Shown here one piece after another: positions 53,373 through 62,133 of a stretch of DNA of 64,000 bases. Both the position numbers and the translations under genes were made by a program. Within the stretch, counting starts at the first letter, position 1. Each line of letters starts with the position of its first letter. The stretch covers positions 868,001-932,000 of the forward strand of contig NZ_CP072467.1 of the NCBI RefSeq assembly GCF_018437505.1, read 5' to 3'. This DNA is from Spiractinospora alimapuensis. Lineage in GTDB: Bacteria; Actinomycetota; Actinomycetes; Streptosporangiales; Streptosporangiaceae. The notes beneath the pieces are model-generated. The model was not told the origin of the DNA. It was given only the letters and a program-made list of their open reading frames with translations, and made no database searches.

Positions 53373-54502
53373 CCCGCACCTGCTACGGTTTGGGGGCCGT
53401 GGACCAGCTCCCCCGCCTGGTCGAAGAGCTGGGTGGGCGCAGGGTCCTGCTGGTGTGCGGCGAACGTTCGTTCGCCGCGTCCGGCGCGGACACCATGCTC
53501 CCCGAGCTGCGGCGGCGGGCGGAGGTGCGCCGGTGGAGCTCCTTCGAGCCCAACACCAACGCGACGGACCTGCTCGCCGGACTCGGCATCGTCGAGGAGT
53601 TCCAGCCGGACACGGTGGTGGCGGTCGGTGGCGGCAGTGCGATGGACATGGCGAAGCTGCTGTGCGCCTTCCCTGACGCGCGCGACACGGAGGCGTTGCA
53701 CACCGCGATCCGAAGCGGGAAGCCCACGGCGCCCCGTGGGCCGCGTCTCGTCCTGGTTCCCACCACGAGCGGTTCCGGGTCGGAGGCCACGCACTTCGCC
53801 GTGGTGTACATCGGCACCGACAAGTACTCCATCGCCGCGCCCGGCCTGCTCCCGGACGTGACGGTGCTGGATCCCGCCCTGACCCTGAGCGGCTCGCCCT
53901 ACCAGCGGGCGACGTCCGGGATCGACGCGGTGTCCCAGGCCGTGGAGAGCCTGTGGGCCGTGGGTGGAACGGCGGAGAGCAGGGGCTTCGCCCGGCGTGC
54001 GCTGCGGGTGCTCCTCCCGGCGATCGAGGGTTTCGTCCACACCCCGGACACCGGGAACGCGCGGGCGATGGCGGTCGGGAGCCACCTGGCGGGCCGGGCC
54101 ATCAACGTGTCGAAGACGACGGCGGCCCACGCGCTGTCCTACGGTCTCACCAAGGGCTACGGGGTGAGCCACGGTCACGCGGTGGCGTTGACCCTCGGAC
54201 GGTTCGTGGAGGCGCACGCCAACGCCGTCGACGCCGACCTCCAGCCCGCCGTCGACGTCGAACGGCACCGGGACGCCATGTCCCGGGTGTTGGACGCGCT
54301 GGGCGCCGCGGACGGTGCCGAGGCCCGACGGCGATTCACGGAGCTGGGCGAACGCCTCGGTCTGTCCATGCGTCTGGACGAGGTGGGAGCCGACTCCGAG
54401 GAGCGCGTCCGCGCGCTCACCGCGAGCGTCAACACCGAACGTCTGGGCAACAACCCGGTGCGGTTCTCCGCGGAGGGACTGGTCGCGCTGCTGCGCGCCT
54501 GA
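53369..54502 (+). CDS. iron-type alcohol dehydrogenase, probable phosphonoacetaldehyde reductase
   Basis: 377 residues from ATG 53369. NAD(P)-dependent group III alcohol dehydrogenase: VAVGGGSAMDMAKLL near residue 93, VPTTSGSGSEATHFAVV near 133, and the metal ligands in GIDAVSQAVES and YGVSHGHAVALTL. Enzymes of this type (PhpC/FomC) reduce phosphonoacetaldehyde to 2-hydroxyethylphosphonate. With pepM and ppd it gives the route PEP to HEP, so HEP rather than aminoethylphosphonate is the expected product; no aminotransferase is present. Confidence 0.88.
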   Translation: MTRTCYGLGAVDQLPRLVEELGGRRVLLVCGERSFAASGADTMLPELRRRAEVRRWSSFEPNTNATDLLAGLGIVEEFQPDTVVAVGGGSAMDMAKLLCAFPDARDTEALHTAIRSGKPTAPRGPRLVLVPTTSGSGSEATHFAVVYIGTDKYSIAAPGLLPDVTVLDPALTLSGSPYQRATSGIDAVSQAVESLWAVGGTAESRGFARRALRVLLPAIEGFVHTPDTGNARAMAVGSHLAGRAINVSKTTAAHALSYGLTKGYGVSHGHAVALTLGRFVEAHANAVDADLQPAVDVERHRDAMSRVLDALGAADGAEARRRFTELGERLGLSMRLDEVGADSEERVRALTASVNTERLGNNPVRFSAEGLVALLRA

Positions 54503-54524
54503 CCCCAGCGAGGGACCGGACGGA

Positions 54525-54564
54525 CGTGCGGGGGCGGCACCCAGCGGGGTGCCGCCCCCGCACG
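54525..54564 (+). terminator. perfect terminator of the phosphonate operon
   Basis: CGTGCGGGGGCGGCACCC (54525-54542) and its exact complement (54547-54564) form an 18-bp stem with an AGCG loop, 22 bases after the dehydrogenase stop. Confidence 0.85.
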
Positions 54565-54844
54565 CGTGTGTGCCGCGGCCTGTCGCCGGCGGCGGTGTCC
54601 CCCTGTCGTCCACGCGACGCGAGACACGCCACACCCGTTCCCAGTGGGACCGGGCCCACGTCCTTCACGGGCGCGGTGACCGCGATCGTGCCCATCCGCG
54701 TTTTCCGCGACCGTCCGGAGGCCACGAACTCCCCGCGGGGACTCCCGCGACGGGGATGCCGACCGGCCTGGGGCGGACACGGCCGGCTCGACGATCCACC
54801 GGCCAGCTTCGCGCGGCCCCTCTCCCTTATGGACCGGGCGGGCC

Positions 54845-54882
54845 GCACGTGTGGAGCCGGTACGACCGTGCCCCACACGTGC
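54845..54882 (-). terminator. terminator of the osmoprotectant ABC operon
   Basis: GCACGTGTGG (54845-54854) and CCACACGTGC (54873-54882) form a 10-bp stem; it lies just past the stop of the binding-protein gene on the minus strand. The 280 bases between it and the phosphonate terminator hold no supported gene. Confidence 0.55.
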
Positions 54883-54899
54883 GCAAGAACCCCGACGAC

Positions 54900-55847
54900 C
54901 TAGATCAGGTCGTGGTCGATGAGGAAGTCCTCGGCGATGATCTCCTCGAGTTCGCCCTCCTCGATCAGGCGGGCGTTGAGGTCCTGCATCACCTCGTCGG
55001 TCAGTGCCTCGGTGATGGGCGCGAACAGGTCGCGCAGCGCGTCGCCGTACTCGTCGTCGATGTCGGAGCGGGTCGTCAGGGCGACGTTGTAGCTGGGGAA
55101 GGACTCCAGGTCGTCCTCCAGCACCTCGAGGTCGTTGGTGACGATCTCTCCGTCGGTGGCGAAGACCTCGCCGAAGTTGCACGGGTCGCTGTCGGGAACG
55201 CGGGTGTGGATCACGCCGAGTTCCATCTCGTGGAGCTGGCCGCCGGGGAGGTCGAAGCCGTAGTCCTGCTCCAGTCCGGGCAGGCCGTCGTCGCGGGTGA
55301 TGAACTCCGCGGCGGCGCACATGGACGCGTCCTCGGGGGTGTCCTCGACCAGTTCGGCGTACTCGGAGATGGTGGTGACCCCGAGGCCGGAGGCCACGCC
55401 AGGGGCGCTCGCCACGGCGTAAGTGTTGTTCATCGGCCCCGGGTCGTACCAGACGACGCCGTTCTCCTCGTCCTCTTCCGCGACGGCCGCGTAGAGCTCC
55501 TCGGCGCTGTCGGGGGCGTCCTCGATCTCGTGTCCGAGCAGGGCGCTCCAGCCGGTGCCGGTGTACTCCCAGTAGAGGTCGATCTCCTCGGTCTCCAGGG
55601 CGCGACGCACGTTCTCCGTGCCCTCGATGCCGGTCTCGTCCACGGGGTCGGCGCCGGCCTCTTCCAGGGCGCGGATCGCGATGTGGCCGAGGATCGTCTG
55701 CTCAGGGAACTCCTTCGATCCCACGACGATGGGGGCACCGTCGAGGGAGCCGTCGCCCGGCCCACTGTCGGACCCGCCGCCTCCACAGGCGCTGAGCGCG
55801 AGCGCCGTGACGGCGACGCCCGCGAGAGTCCGATGTGTCTTGGCCAT
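54900..55847 (-). CDS. osmoprotectant-binding lipoprotein (OpuAC/ProX-like)
   Basis: 315 residues from ATG 55847 behind GAGGAGTAGAG. A lipoprotein signal ends ALSACGGGG. Fold signatures of glycine betaine/choline binders are VGSKEFPEQTILGHIAIRALE, GTENVRRALETEEIDLYWEYTGTGW and DPGPMNNTYAVASA. Aromatic residues (W, Y) expected to cage the quaternary amine are present. It is the last gene of a four-gene operon with two permeases and an ATPase. Confidence 0.9.
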   Translation of the reverse strand: MAKTHRTLAGVAVTALALSACGGGGSDSGPGDGSLDGAPIVVGSKEFPEQTILGHIAIRALEEAGADPVDETGIEGTENVRRALETEEIDLYWEYTGTGWSALLGHEIEDAPDSAEELYAAVAEEDEENGVVWYDPGPMNNTYAVASAPGVASGLGVTTISEYAELVEDTPEDASMCAAAEFITRDDGLPGLEQDYGFDLPGGQLHEMELGVIHTRVPDSDPCNFGEVFATDGEIVTNDLEVLEDDLESFPSYNVALTTRSDIDDEYGDALRDLFAPITEALTDEVMQDLNARLIEEGELEEIIAEDFLIDHDLI

Positions 55848-55852
55848 GATCT

Positions 55853-56659
55853 CTACTCCTCAGAGTTGTCGGAAAGCCCCCGCGGGCGCAAGCGGTCCTC
55901 CGCGAGGCCGGCGAGGTAGTCGATGAGCAGCGCCAGTACCGCGGTGAGCACGGCGCCGACCAGGGTGATGAGGGGACGGACCTGCACCGAACCGGTGACG
56001 ATCAGGCTGCCGAGTCCGCCGGCTCCGATGAAGGTGGCGACGGCGGCCGAGCCCACGTTGATGACCAGGGCGGTTCGGATCCCGGCGAGGATCACCGGCA
56101 CCGCGAGGGGGAGCTCGATGCGCAGCAGGACCAGGCCCGATCCCATGCCCATCCCCCGCGCCGACTCGATCACCGTGGGGTCGACCTGTCGCAGCCCTAC
56201 CATCGTGTTGCGCAGCACCGGCAGCGCCGCGTAGGCGACCAGCGCGGCGACGGCGGGCCAGAACCCGATGTCCCAGATGAGGGCGAACAGCGCGACGAAC
56301 CCGATGGAGGGCACGGCGACACCGATGTTGAACACGGCGACGGTGAACGGGGTGATCGGTCGCGCCCACCGCCGGGTCAGCACGATCCCCAGCGGGACGG
56401 CGATCACCAGCACCAGCAGTGTCGACACGACGGTCAACGAGACGTGCTCACCCGTGCGTTGGGCGATGTTGGCGACGGTGAGGACCCGGGACTCGATGCT
56501 GTCCAGCGGACGCCGCTGGACCCACCAGGCGAGTGCCAAGAGCACGGCCAGGAGCAGGAGCGGCATGAACAGGTAGCCGGCGAGCGTGCGGCGCGGCCGG
56601 GTGGGCCGCGTGGCCGGTGGCGCCGGCGCGGCCGGGTCCTGCGTGGGTCGGTCCGTCAC
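55853..56659 (-). CDS. osmoprotectant ABC permease (second)
   Basis: 268 residues from GTG 56659, overlapping the ATPase stop. Six transmembrane helices; the EAA-like loop reads NTMVGLRQVDPTVIESARGMGMGSGLVLLRIELPLAVP, typical for ABC importers of the OpuB type, and GAGGLGSLI near the end. A long Pro-rich N-terminal tail precedes the first helix. Confidence 0.9.
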   Translation of the reverse strand: MTDRPTQDPAAPAPPATRPTRPRRTLAGYLFMPLLLLAVLLALAWWVQRRPLDSIESRVLTVANIAQRTGEHVSLTVVSTLLVLVIAVPLGIVLTRRWARPITPFTVAVFNIGVAVPSIGFVALFALIWDIGFWPAVAALVAYAALPVLRNTMVGLRQVDPTVIESARGMGMGSGLVLLRIELPLAVPVILAGIRTALVINVGSAAVATFIGAGGLGSLIVTGSVQVRPLITLVGAVLTAVLALLIDYLAGLAEDRLRPRGLSDNSEE

Positions 56660-57855
56660 AGCGATGGCGACGCACCTCCCCCGGCGGTGTCGGCGTCGGC
56701 GACACCGAGCTGTCCGCTCGCCCGGCCCCGCTCGGCGGCGCGCATCCCGCGCACGGCCTCGTTGATGGCGTGGATGTCGACGGTGCCGCGGTACCGGTCA
56801 TCGTCGTCGACGACGATCGCGGTGGAGAAGCTGGCGACGAGCATCTCGTTCAGCGCGTCGCTCAGCGTCGCCCGCTGGCGCACCACGGCGTCGGCGAGGA
56901 GACCGGTCCGGTCCAGCTCGCCGTCGACGGCGGAGTCGAGGTGGTCGCGGCCGAGCCACCGGCGGGGGCGGTCGTCGTGGTCCAGGACCAGCACCGCCGT
57001 CTGGTCGGAGCGGCGCAGCGCGTCCTCGACATCGGCGCGGGTGGCGTCGGCGCGCAGGGTGGGCCAGTCACCGATCTCGATGTCGGCGACCCGGCTCAGG
57101 TTCAACCGCTTGAGCCCCGCTCCACGTCCGATGAAGTCGGCCACGAAGTCGTTCTCGGGCGCGACCAGGATCCTCTCCGGGGTGTCGTACTGGACCACCT
57201 GGGAACGTTCGCGCAGGATCGCGATCCGATCGCCCATCTTGATCGCCTCGTCGATGTCGTGCGTGACGAACACGATGGTCTTCTTGATCTCGCTCTGGAT
57301 CCGCAGGAACTCGTTTTGCAGCCGGTCGCGGGTGATGGGGTCGATGGCACCGAACGGCTCGTCCATCAGCATGACGTCGGGATCGGCGCTCATCGCGCGC
57401 GCGACGCCGACCCGTTGGCGTTGTCCACCGGACAGCTCCTTGGGGTAGCGGCGGGCGTAGACGCCTGGATCCATCCCGACCATGGTGAGGAGTTCCTCGA
57501 CCCGCTCCTTGATCCGGCCCGGATTCCACTTGAGCAGTTTGGGGACGGTCGCGATGTTGTCGTGGATCGTCATGTGGGGGAACAGGCCGATCTGCTGGAT
57601 CACGTAGCCGATCTGGCGTCGTAGCTGGTCGGGGTTGACGTGGGTGACGTCGACGTCGTCCATCCGGATCCGGCCGGAGGTCGGCTCGATCAGACGGTTG
57701 ATCAGCTTCATCGTGGTCGTCTTGCCGCAGCCCGACGGGCCGACGAACACGACCACCTCGCCCTCGGGGATCTCCATGGTGAGGTCGTCGACCGCGGGGG
57801 TCTGTTGACCGGGGAACCGCTTCGTCAGGTTCTCCAGGTGGATCTTGGTGGTCAT
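56656..57855 (-). CDS. osmoprotectant ABC ATPase with CBS domains
   Basis: 399 residues from ATG 57855. Walker A GPSGCGKTT at about 39-47, signature LSGGQRQRVGVARAM near 135, Walker B LMDEPFGAIDP, then two C-terminal CBS domains (from about 265) that sense ionic strength in the OpuA family. An acidic and Gly-rich end follows. It overlaps both neighbours by 4 bases (ATGA and GTGA), a sign of tight coupling. Osmotic stress control is likely. Confidence 0.93.
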   Translation of the reverse strand: MTTKIHLENLTKRFPGQQTPAVDDLTMEIPEGEVVVFVGPSGCGKTTTMKLINRLIEPTSGRIRMDDVDVTHVNPDQLRRQIGYVIQQIGLFPHMTIHDNIATVPKLLKWNPGRIKERVEELLTMVGMDPGVYARRYPKELSGGQRQRVGVARAMSADPDVMLMDEPFGAIDPITRDRLQNEFLRIQSEIKKTIVFVTHDIDEAIKMGDRIAILRERSQVVQYDTPERILVAPENDFVADFIGRGAGLKRLNLSRVADIEIGDWPTLRADATRADVEDALRRSDQTAVLVLDHDDRPRRWLGRDHLDSAVDGELDRTGLLADAVVRQRATLSDALNEMLVASFSTAIVVDDDDRYRGTVDIHAINEAVRGMRAAERGRASGQLGVADADTAGGGASPSL

Positions 57856-58496
57856 CGGAGGCCTCGCGAAGTGGTGAGCCGGGACACTAGGACGTAGAGG
57901 GCGTCGAGGACGACGGCGACGACGATCACGCCGAGCAGCCCGCCCAGGGCGATGTTCAGGGACGCGGGGCTGCCGATGCGCCCCAGCGCGCGGAAGATGT
58001 CGTTGCCGAGACCGGGCCCGTTCACGTAGGCGCCGATCGCCGCGATCCCCACGATCAGGACCGTGGAGACGCGCATTCCGGTCAGGATCACGGGCCAGGC
58101 GAGTGGGAGCTCGACGAGCAACAGTCGGCGGGCCCGCCCCATCCCCATGCCCGCGGCGGACTCGACGACGGCCGGGTCGACCTGGCGCAGGCCGACGATC
58201 GTGTTGCGCACGATCGGCAGCAGCGAGTACATGACCAGCGCGACGAGCACGTTGGTCCAGCCGATGCCCAGCGGCACGATGAACAGTCCGAACAGCGCGA
58301 GCGAGGGGATGGTGAGGAACGCGCCCGTCACCGCGAGGATGATCTCCCGTGGCCGGTCCGTCCGGTAGGTCGCGACACCCAGCCCCACCCCCACCACCGT
58401 GGCGATCGCGACGGCGACGAGGACGATCACCGTGTGGTCGATCGTGAGCTCCAGAAGGTGATCCCACCGTCGCCCCAGGTATTCAAGAAAGTCCAT
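57852..58496 (-). CDS. osmoprotectant ABC permease (first)
   Basis: 214 residues from ATG 58496. About five transmembrane helices; EAA-like loop NTIVGLRQVDPAVVESAAGMGMGRARRLLLVELPLAWP nearly repeats that of the second permease, so the two form the heterodimeric channel. First gene of the operon; the divergent gap to fhs has room for its promoter. Confidence 0.9.
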   Translation of the reverse strand: MDFLEYLGRRWDHLLELTIDHTVIVLVAVAIATVVGVGLGVATYRTDRPREIILAVTGAFLTIPSLALFGLFIVPLGIGWTNVLVALVMYSLLPIVRNTIVGLRQVDPAVVESAAGMGMGRARRLLLVELPLAWPVILTGMRVSTVLIVGIAAIGAYVNGPGLGNDIFRALGRIGSPASLNIALGGLLGVIVVAVVLDALYVLVSRLTTSRGLR

Positions 58497-58666
58497 ATCA
58501 CCGCATTCAATGACCGATTCTCACGACTAACCGAGAATGTGCCAGGTGGGCGCGTGAATCGCAAGAACAGCAAGATCACGATGTGCCTGTGACCAGGCAC
58601 GAGGCCACTCAAGAGACGGAGAAACTCGTCACCTTCCCTCGACGAAACACGCGAAGATTCTTTGGG

Positions 58667-58686
58667 CGCAACTCGTTGCGTTATAC
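58667..58686 (+). promoter_or_regulatory. inverted repeat and possible -10 region upstream of fhs
   Basis: CGCAAC-TC-GTTGCG (58667-58680) is a perfect 6-bp inverted repeat, followed at once by TTATAC (58681-58686), which could be a -10 box. The fhs start lies about 60 bases downstream. The repeat would make a suitable operator; no regulator is known. Confidence 0.4.
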
Positions 58687-58744
58687 GGCACAAGAGGCCA
58701 GTATCGGGGTGTGTGGATATCCGCCCCGAGCTGTAGGAGACGCA

Positions 58745-60412
58745 ATGGCTCCGTTCCCCAGTGACCTACGGATCGCACGTGACGCCACGTTGACGCCGCT
58801 GACGGAGATCGGTCGACAGATGGGGCTGGGCGCGCACCTGTTGCGTCCCTACGGCTCCGACGTCGCCAAGATCGACCTCGAGGCGGTGACGGAGTTGGCC
58901 ACGTCGGCCGACGGAACCCCCACACCTCCCGCGAAGTACGTCGTGGTCACGGCGATCACCCCGACCAAGGCCGGCGAGGGAAAGACCACCACCACCGTGG
59001 GCCTCGGACAGGGCCTGAACCGGCTCGGGCACCAGGCGACGATCGCGGTGCGACAACCGTCCATGGGACCCACGTTCGGCATCAAGGGCGGCGCCGCGGG
59101 CGGCGGCTACAGCCAGGTCGTGCCCATGGAGGCACTGAACCTGCACCTCACCGGGGACAGCCACGCGGTGACGGCGGCCAACAACCTGCTCGCCGCCATG
59201 ATCGACAACCATCTGCACCACGGGAACACGCTCGGCCTGGACCCACACACCATCACGTGGCGCCGTGTCCTGGACGTCAACGACCGGGCGCTGCGCAACA
59301 TCGTCATCGGCCTCGGCTCCGCCGCGGACGGGGTTCCGCGCCAGACCGGCTTCGACATCACCGCGGCCTCGGAGGTCATGGCCCTGCTCGGACTGACCCG
59401 GGACCTCGAGGACCTGCGGGACCGACTGGGCCGCATCGTGGTCGGCTACACGCCCACGGGCGAGCCGGTGACCGCCGAACAACTGGAGGCGGCGGGGGCG
59501 ATGGCGGTGCTCCTGCGCGACGCGCTGCAGCCCAACCTGTTGCAGACCCTGGAGAACACCCCTGTCCTCGTGCACGCGGGCCCCTTCGGCAACATCGCGA
59601 CCGGCAACTCCTCGATCCTGGCCGACCTCATCGGCATCCACTCCGGGGAGTACCTGGTCACCGAGGCCGGGTTCGGCGCCGACATGGGGGCGGAGCGGTT
59701 CTTCAACATCAAGTGCCGGGCCTCCGGGCTCACGCCGGACGCGGCGGTCGTCGTCGCCACCGTCCGGGCCATGCGCGAGCACGCCCAGCCGGAGGACCGC
59801 TTCCCCGGGGAGGCCAACCTCCGGCACCACATCGGCATCGTGCGCACGCACGGGGTGACGCCGGTGGTGGCCGTCAACGCGTTCCCCGACGACACCGACG
59901 AGGAGCACCGGGCGATCGCCGACATCGCCGCGGACATGGGCGCCCGGTGCGCGGTCGCGACCCACTTCGTGGACGGCGGACGCGGTGCCGAGGACCTCGC
60001 CGCCGCCGTGGTGGAGGCCTGCGCCGAGGGCTCGGACTTCGCGTTCCTCTACCCCGACTCCGCCCCGCTGACGGAGAAGATCGAGACGATCGCCCGGCGG
60101 GTGTACGGAGCCGGCGACGTCTCCTACAGCGCCCAGGCGGCCCGGCAACTGGAGACCTACGAGAAGGCCGGATTCGGCGGTCTGTCCGTGTGCGTCGCCA
60201 AGACCCACATGTCCACGACGGCCGATCCGTCGGCCGTGGCGGGCGCCCCGCGTGGGTGGACCCTTCCCGTGCGCGAGGTACGTGCGTCGGTGGGCGCGGG
60301 CTTCGTCTACCCCGTGTGCGGGGACATGCGCACCATGCCCGGCCTCGGGGCCTCCCCCGCGGCCGGACGCATCGACCTGGACGCCGACGGGGAGATCCTG
60401 GGACTCTCCTAG
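58745..60412 (+). CDS. fhs: formate-tetrahydrofolate ligase
   Basis: 555 residues from ATG 58745 behind TAGGAGA. The enzyme makes 10-formyl-THF from formate, ATP and THF. The P-loop TPTKAGEGKTTTTVGLGQGL is at about residue 72, and further family blocks are VRQPSMGPTFGIKGGAAGGGYSQVVPMEALNLHLTGD, ITAASEVMALLGL, EAGFGADMGAERFFNIKCR and VCVAKTHMSTTADP. The length is normal. It has no folate or formate genes beside it (no folD, no formate dehydrogenase). Confidence 0.95.
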   Translation: MAPFPSDLRIARDATLTPLTEIGRQMGLGAHLLRPYGSDVAKIDLEAVTELATSADGTPTPPAKYVVVTAITPTKAGEGKTTTTVGLGQGLNRLGHQATIAVRQPSMGPTFGIKGGAAGGGYSQVVPMEALNLHLTGDSHAVTAANNLLAAMIDNHLHHGNTLGLDPHTITWRRVLDVNDRALRNIVIGLGSAADGVPRQTGFDITAASEVMALLGLTRDLEDLRDRLGRIVVGYTPTGEPVTAEQLEAAGAMAVLLRDALQPNLLQTLENTPVLVHAGPFGNIATGNSSILADLIGIHSGEYLVTEAGFGADMGAERFFNIKCRASGLTPDAAVVVATVRAMREHAQPEDRFPGEANLRHHIGIVRTHGVTPVVAVNAFPDDTDEEHRAIADIAADMGARCAVATHFVDGGRGAEDLAAAVVEACAEGSDFAFLYPDSAPLTEKIETIARRVYGAGDVSYSAQAARQLETYEKAGFGGLSVCVAKTHMSTTADPSAVAGAPRGWTLPVREVRASVGAGFVYPVCGDMRTMPGLGASPAAGRIDLDADGEILGLS

Positions 60413-60416
60413 CGAC

Positions 60417-60445
60417 GCGGGCCCGGACCCTGGATCCGGGCCCGC
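60417..60445. terminator. terminator after fhs
   Basis: GCGGGCCCGGA (60417-60427) and TCCGGGCCCGC (60435-60445) form a perfect 11-bp stem directly after the fhs stop. Confidence 0.75.
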
Positions 60446-60461
60446 GACCGCGGACGACGGG

Positions 60462-60497
60462 GGCGCCCCTCCGCGCGTCCCCGCGCGGAGGGGCGCC
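60462..60497. terminator. bidirectional terminator between fhs and the tct operon
   Basis: GGCGCCCCTCCGCGCG (60462-60477) and its perfect complement (60482-60497) form a 16-bp stem with a TCCC loop, ending one base before the tctB stop. Being symmetric it can stop both converging transcripts. Confidence 0.8.
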
Positions 60498-60498
60498 G

Positions 60499-61000
60499 TC
60501 ACGGCAGGGGCATCGTGAACGCGTAGGGGATGACGAACGCGGTGAGCCCCACGCCCACGACCGTGGCCACGACCACGGTGGCCCATCCGCCCGCCCGCAC
60601 GAACAGGAAGCTGGCGAGCAGGAACGCCGTGGTCACGACCGCGTAGTGGACGACGCCGATCAGGCCTACGTAGACGCCCATGAGGACGACGAGCACCACC
60701 ACCCGTCGGGACTCGTCGCTGCCCGCCATCTCCCGGGTCCGCGTCACGATCCCGCGGAGTGCGCCTCGCCACACCGCGCGCACGACGAGGACGAGGCTGA
60801 GCGCGGCGATGACGGCGCAGGCGAGGAACGGGGTGAGTCCGGGGCTCGTGAGCAGGCCGAGGTCACCGCGTCGGGGCATCGTCCACGCCTGGCTTCCCGC
60901 CCACGCACACCGCGACCAGGCCGAGCCCGAGTCCGAGGTCGCCCACCGACCTGGTCGGTGTCCGTTCCTCCGCGACCGTCGCCGGTTCCGGCGCGGTCAC
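60499..61000 (-). pseudogene. tctB: TctB-type small membrane subunit, frameshifted
   Basis: The true start is the GTG at 61000 overlapping the tctC stop as GTGA; this frame codes for GDLGLGLGLVAVCVGG, the first TctB helix, but ends at a TGA about 46 codons in. The remaining subunit (SPGLTPFLACAVIAALSLVLVV onwards, four helices to 60499) is in another frame, reachable from AWTMPRRGDLGLL. The total of 502 bases is one more than a multiple of three, so one inserted (or two deleted) bases near 60890-60925 explain it. The intact ORF from ATG 60879 (126 residues) alone lacks the first helix. TctB is the small helix subunit of tripartite tricarboxylate transporters. Confidence 0.75.
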
Positions 61001-62103
61001 CGCAGTGCCTCCGGCCACGGCGCGGCGTTCTCGGCTCGTTCGTGCGGAGGCCAGACGAAGTCCTCGATCTCGGGGATGTCAAGGTCCGCCGGGTTCTGCT
61101 CCGTCAGGCCCAGGGTGTCCAACGCCCAGGACCGGCTTGCCTCCACCCGCGCCATGGCCTCGTCGGACTCGGGACCGACGGTGAAGTCGACGACTCCCCC
61201 GAGGTCGCTCTCGTAGAGGTCGACGAAGCCGTCCTGTTCGGTGGCGTTCCGCACCGACTCGGCCAGCCGTTCCACGATCTCGGGGTCGGTGTCCCGGGGC
61301 ACGTAGATCCCGAACCAGGGGTTGATCGCCACCTGCTCGACGAGGTCGGGGTAGGACTCCGTAATCGGCGGGATCTCGGTTCCGGCGAACTCCACCACGT
61401 CCTCGAACAGGTTGACGATGGGGCGCACGTCCCCGGACTCGGCCATGGCCACCACGTCGCCCTGGGTCACGGAGATGAAGTCGACCTCGCCCGCGGCGAG
61501 GTAGCGGGCGGCCTCGCTCCCGCCGTCATAGGGGATGTGTTCGGCCTCGGTTCCGGTCTCCTCGGTGAGCAGTTCACCGAAGATGTGGCCGTTGCTGCCG
61601 GGCCCGGGCGTGCCGTACCGCATCGAGGAATCCTCCTCCATCGCGGCGACGAGGTCCTCCACGGTCTCCACGTCGCTGTCACCGGCCACGTAGATGGTGG
61701 TGGGCGAGGGGCCGGCGAGCAGCGCGTAGAAGTCCTCCCAGGACACGTCGGACTGGTCCATGACACGCCACATACCCGCCGTGCTGGCCCCACCGAAGAT
61801 CGAGTAGCCGTCGGCGCGGTCGTTGGCGACCTGTGAGGCTCCCACCCCGCCGGTCGCGCCCTCCACGTTGGTGACCTGGACGGCGACTCCGAGGTCGTCC
61901 TCCATCTCCGTGGCCAGGCCCCGGCTGACCAGGTCGGAGCTACCGCCCGCGGACCACCCGACGGTGAGCTCGACGGGTCGGGCGGGATAGGCGTCGGCGC
62001 CCGTCCCGCCACTGGCGCAACCGGCCAGGCCCAGGACGGTGACCATCGCGACGACGCCGACGGGCAGCGCCACGCGGCGGGGGAATCGGTGGGTGGGGCG
62101 CAT
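60997..62103 (-). CDS. tctC: TctC-type substrate-binding lipoprotein
   Basis: 368 residues from ATG 62103, which has AGGAAAGGAAG upstream; GTG 62127 is possible but has no site. The lipoprotein signal ends LGLAGCASGG. The TctC fold is seen in YPARPVELTVGWSAGGSSDLVSRGLA, VTNVEGATGGVGASQVANDRADGYS, YGTPGPGSNGHIFGELL and NPWFGIYVPRDTDPEIVERLAESV. It captures a carboxylate (tri- or dicarboxylate) outside the cell for the TctAB membrane part. A TctA gene is missing downstream. Confidence 0.9.
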   Translation of the reverse strand: MRPTHRFPRRVALPVGVVAMVTVLGLAGCASGGTGADAYPARPVELTVGWSAGGSSDLVSRGLATEMEDDLGVAVQVTNVEGATGGVGASQVANDRADGYSIFGGASTAGMWRVMDQSDVSWEDFYALLAGPSPTTIYVAGDSDVETVEDLVAAMEEDSSMRYGTPGPGSNGHIFGELLTEETGTEAEHIPYDGGSEAARYLAAGEVDFISVTQGDVVAMAESGDVRPIVNLFEDVVEFAGTEIPPITESYPDLVEQVAINPWFGIYVPRDTDPEIVERLAESVRNATEQDGFVDLYESDLGGVVDFTVGPESDEAMARVEASRSWALDTLGLTEQNPADLDIPEIEDFVWPPHERAENAAPWPEALR

Positions 62104-62133
62104 GATTGTCTTCCTTTCCTCGCTCACCGCACG

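Noticed and set aside
58500-58744. Folate-type riboswitch before fhs
   Set aside because: Only a short inverted repeat next to a possible promoter is seen; known THF riboswitches are in other phyla and their core was not found.
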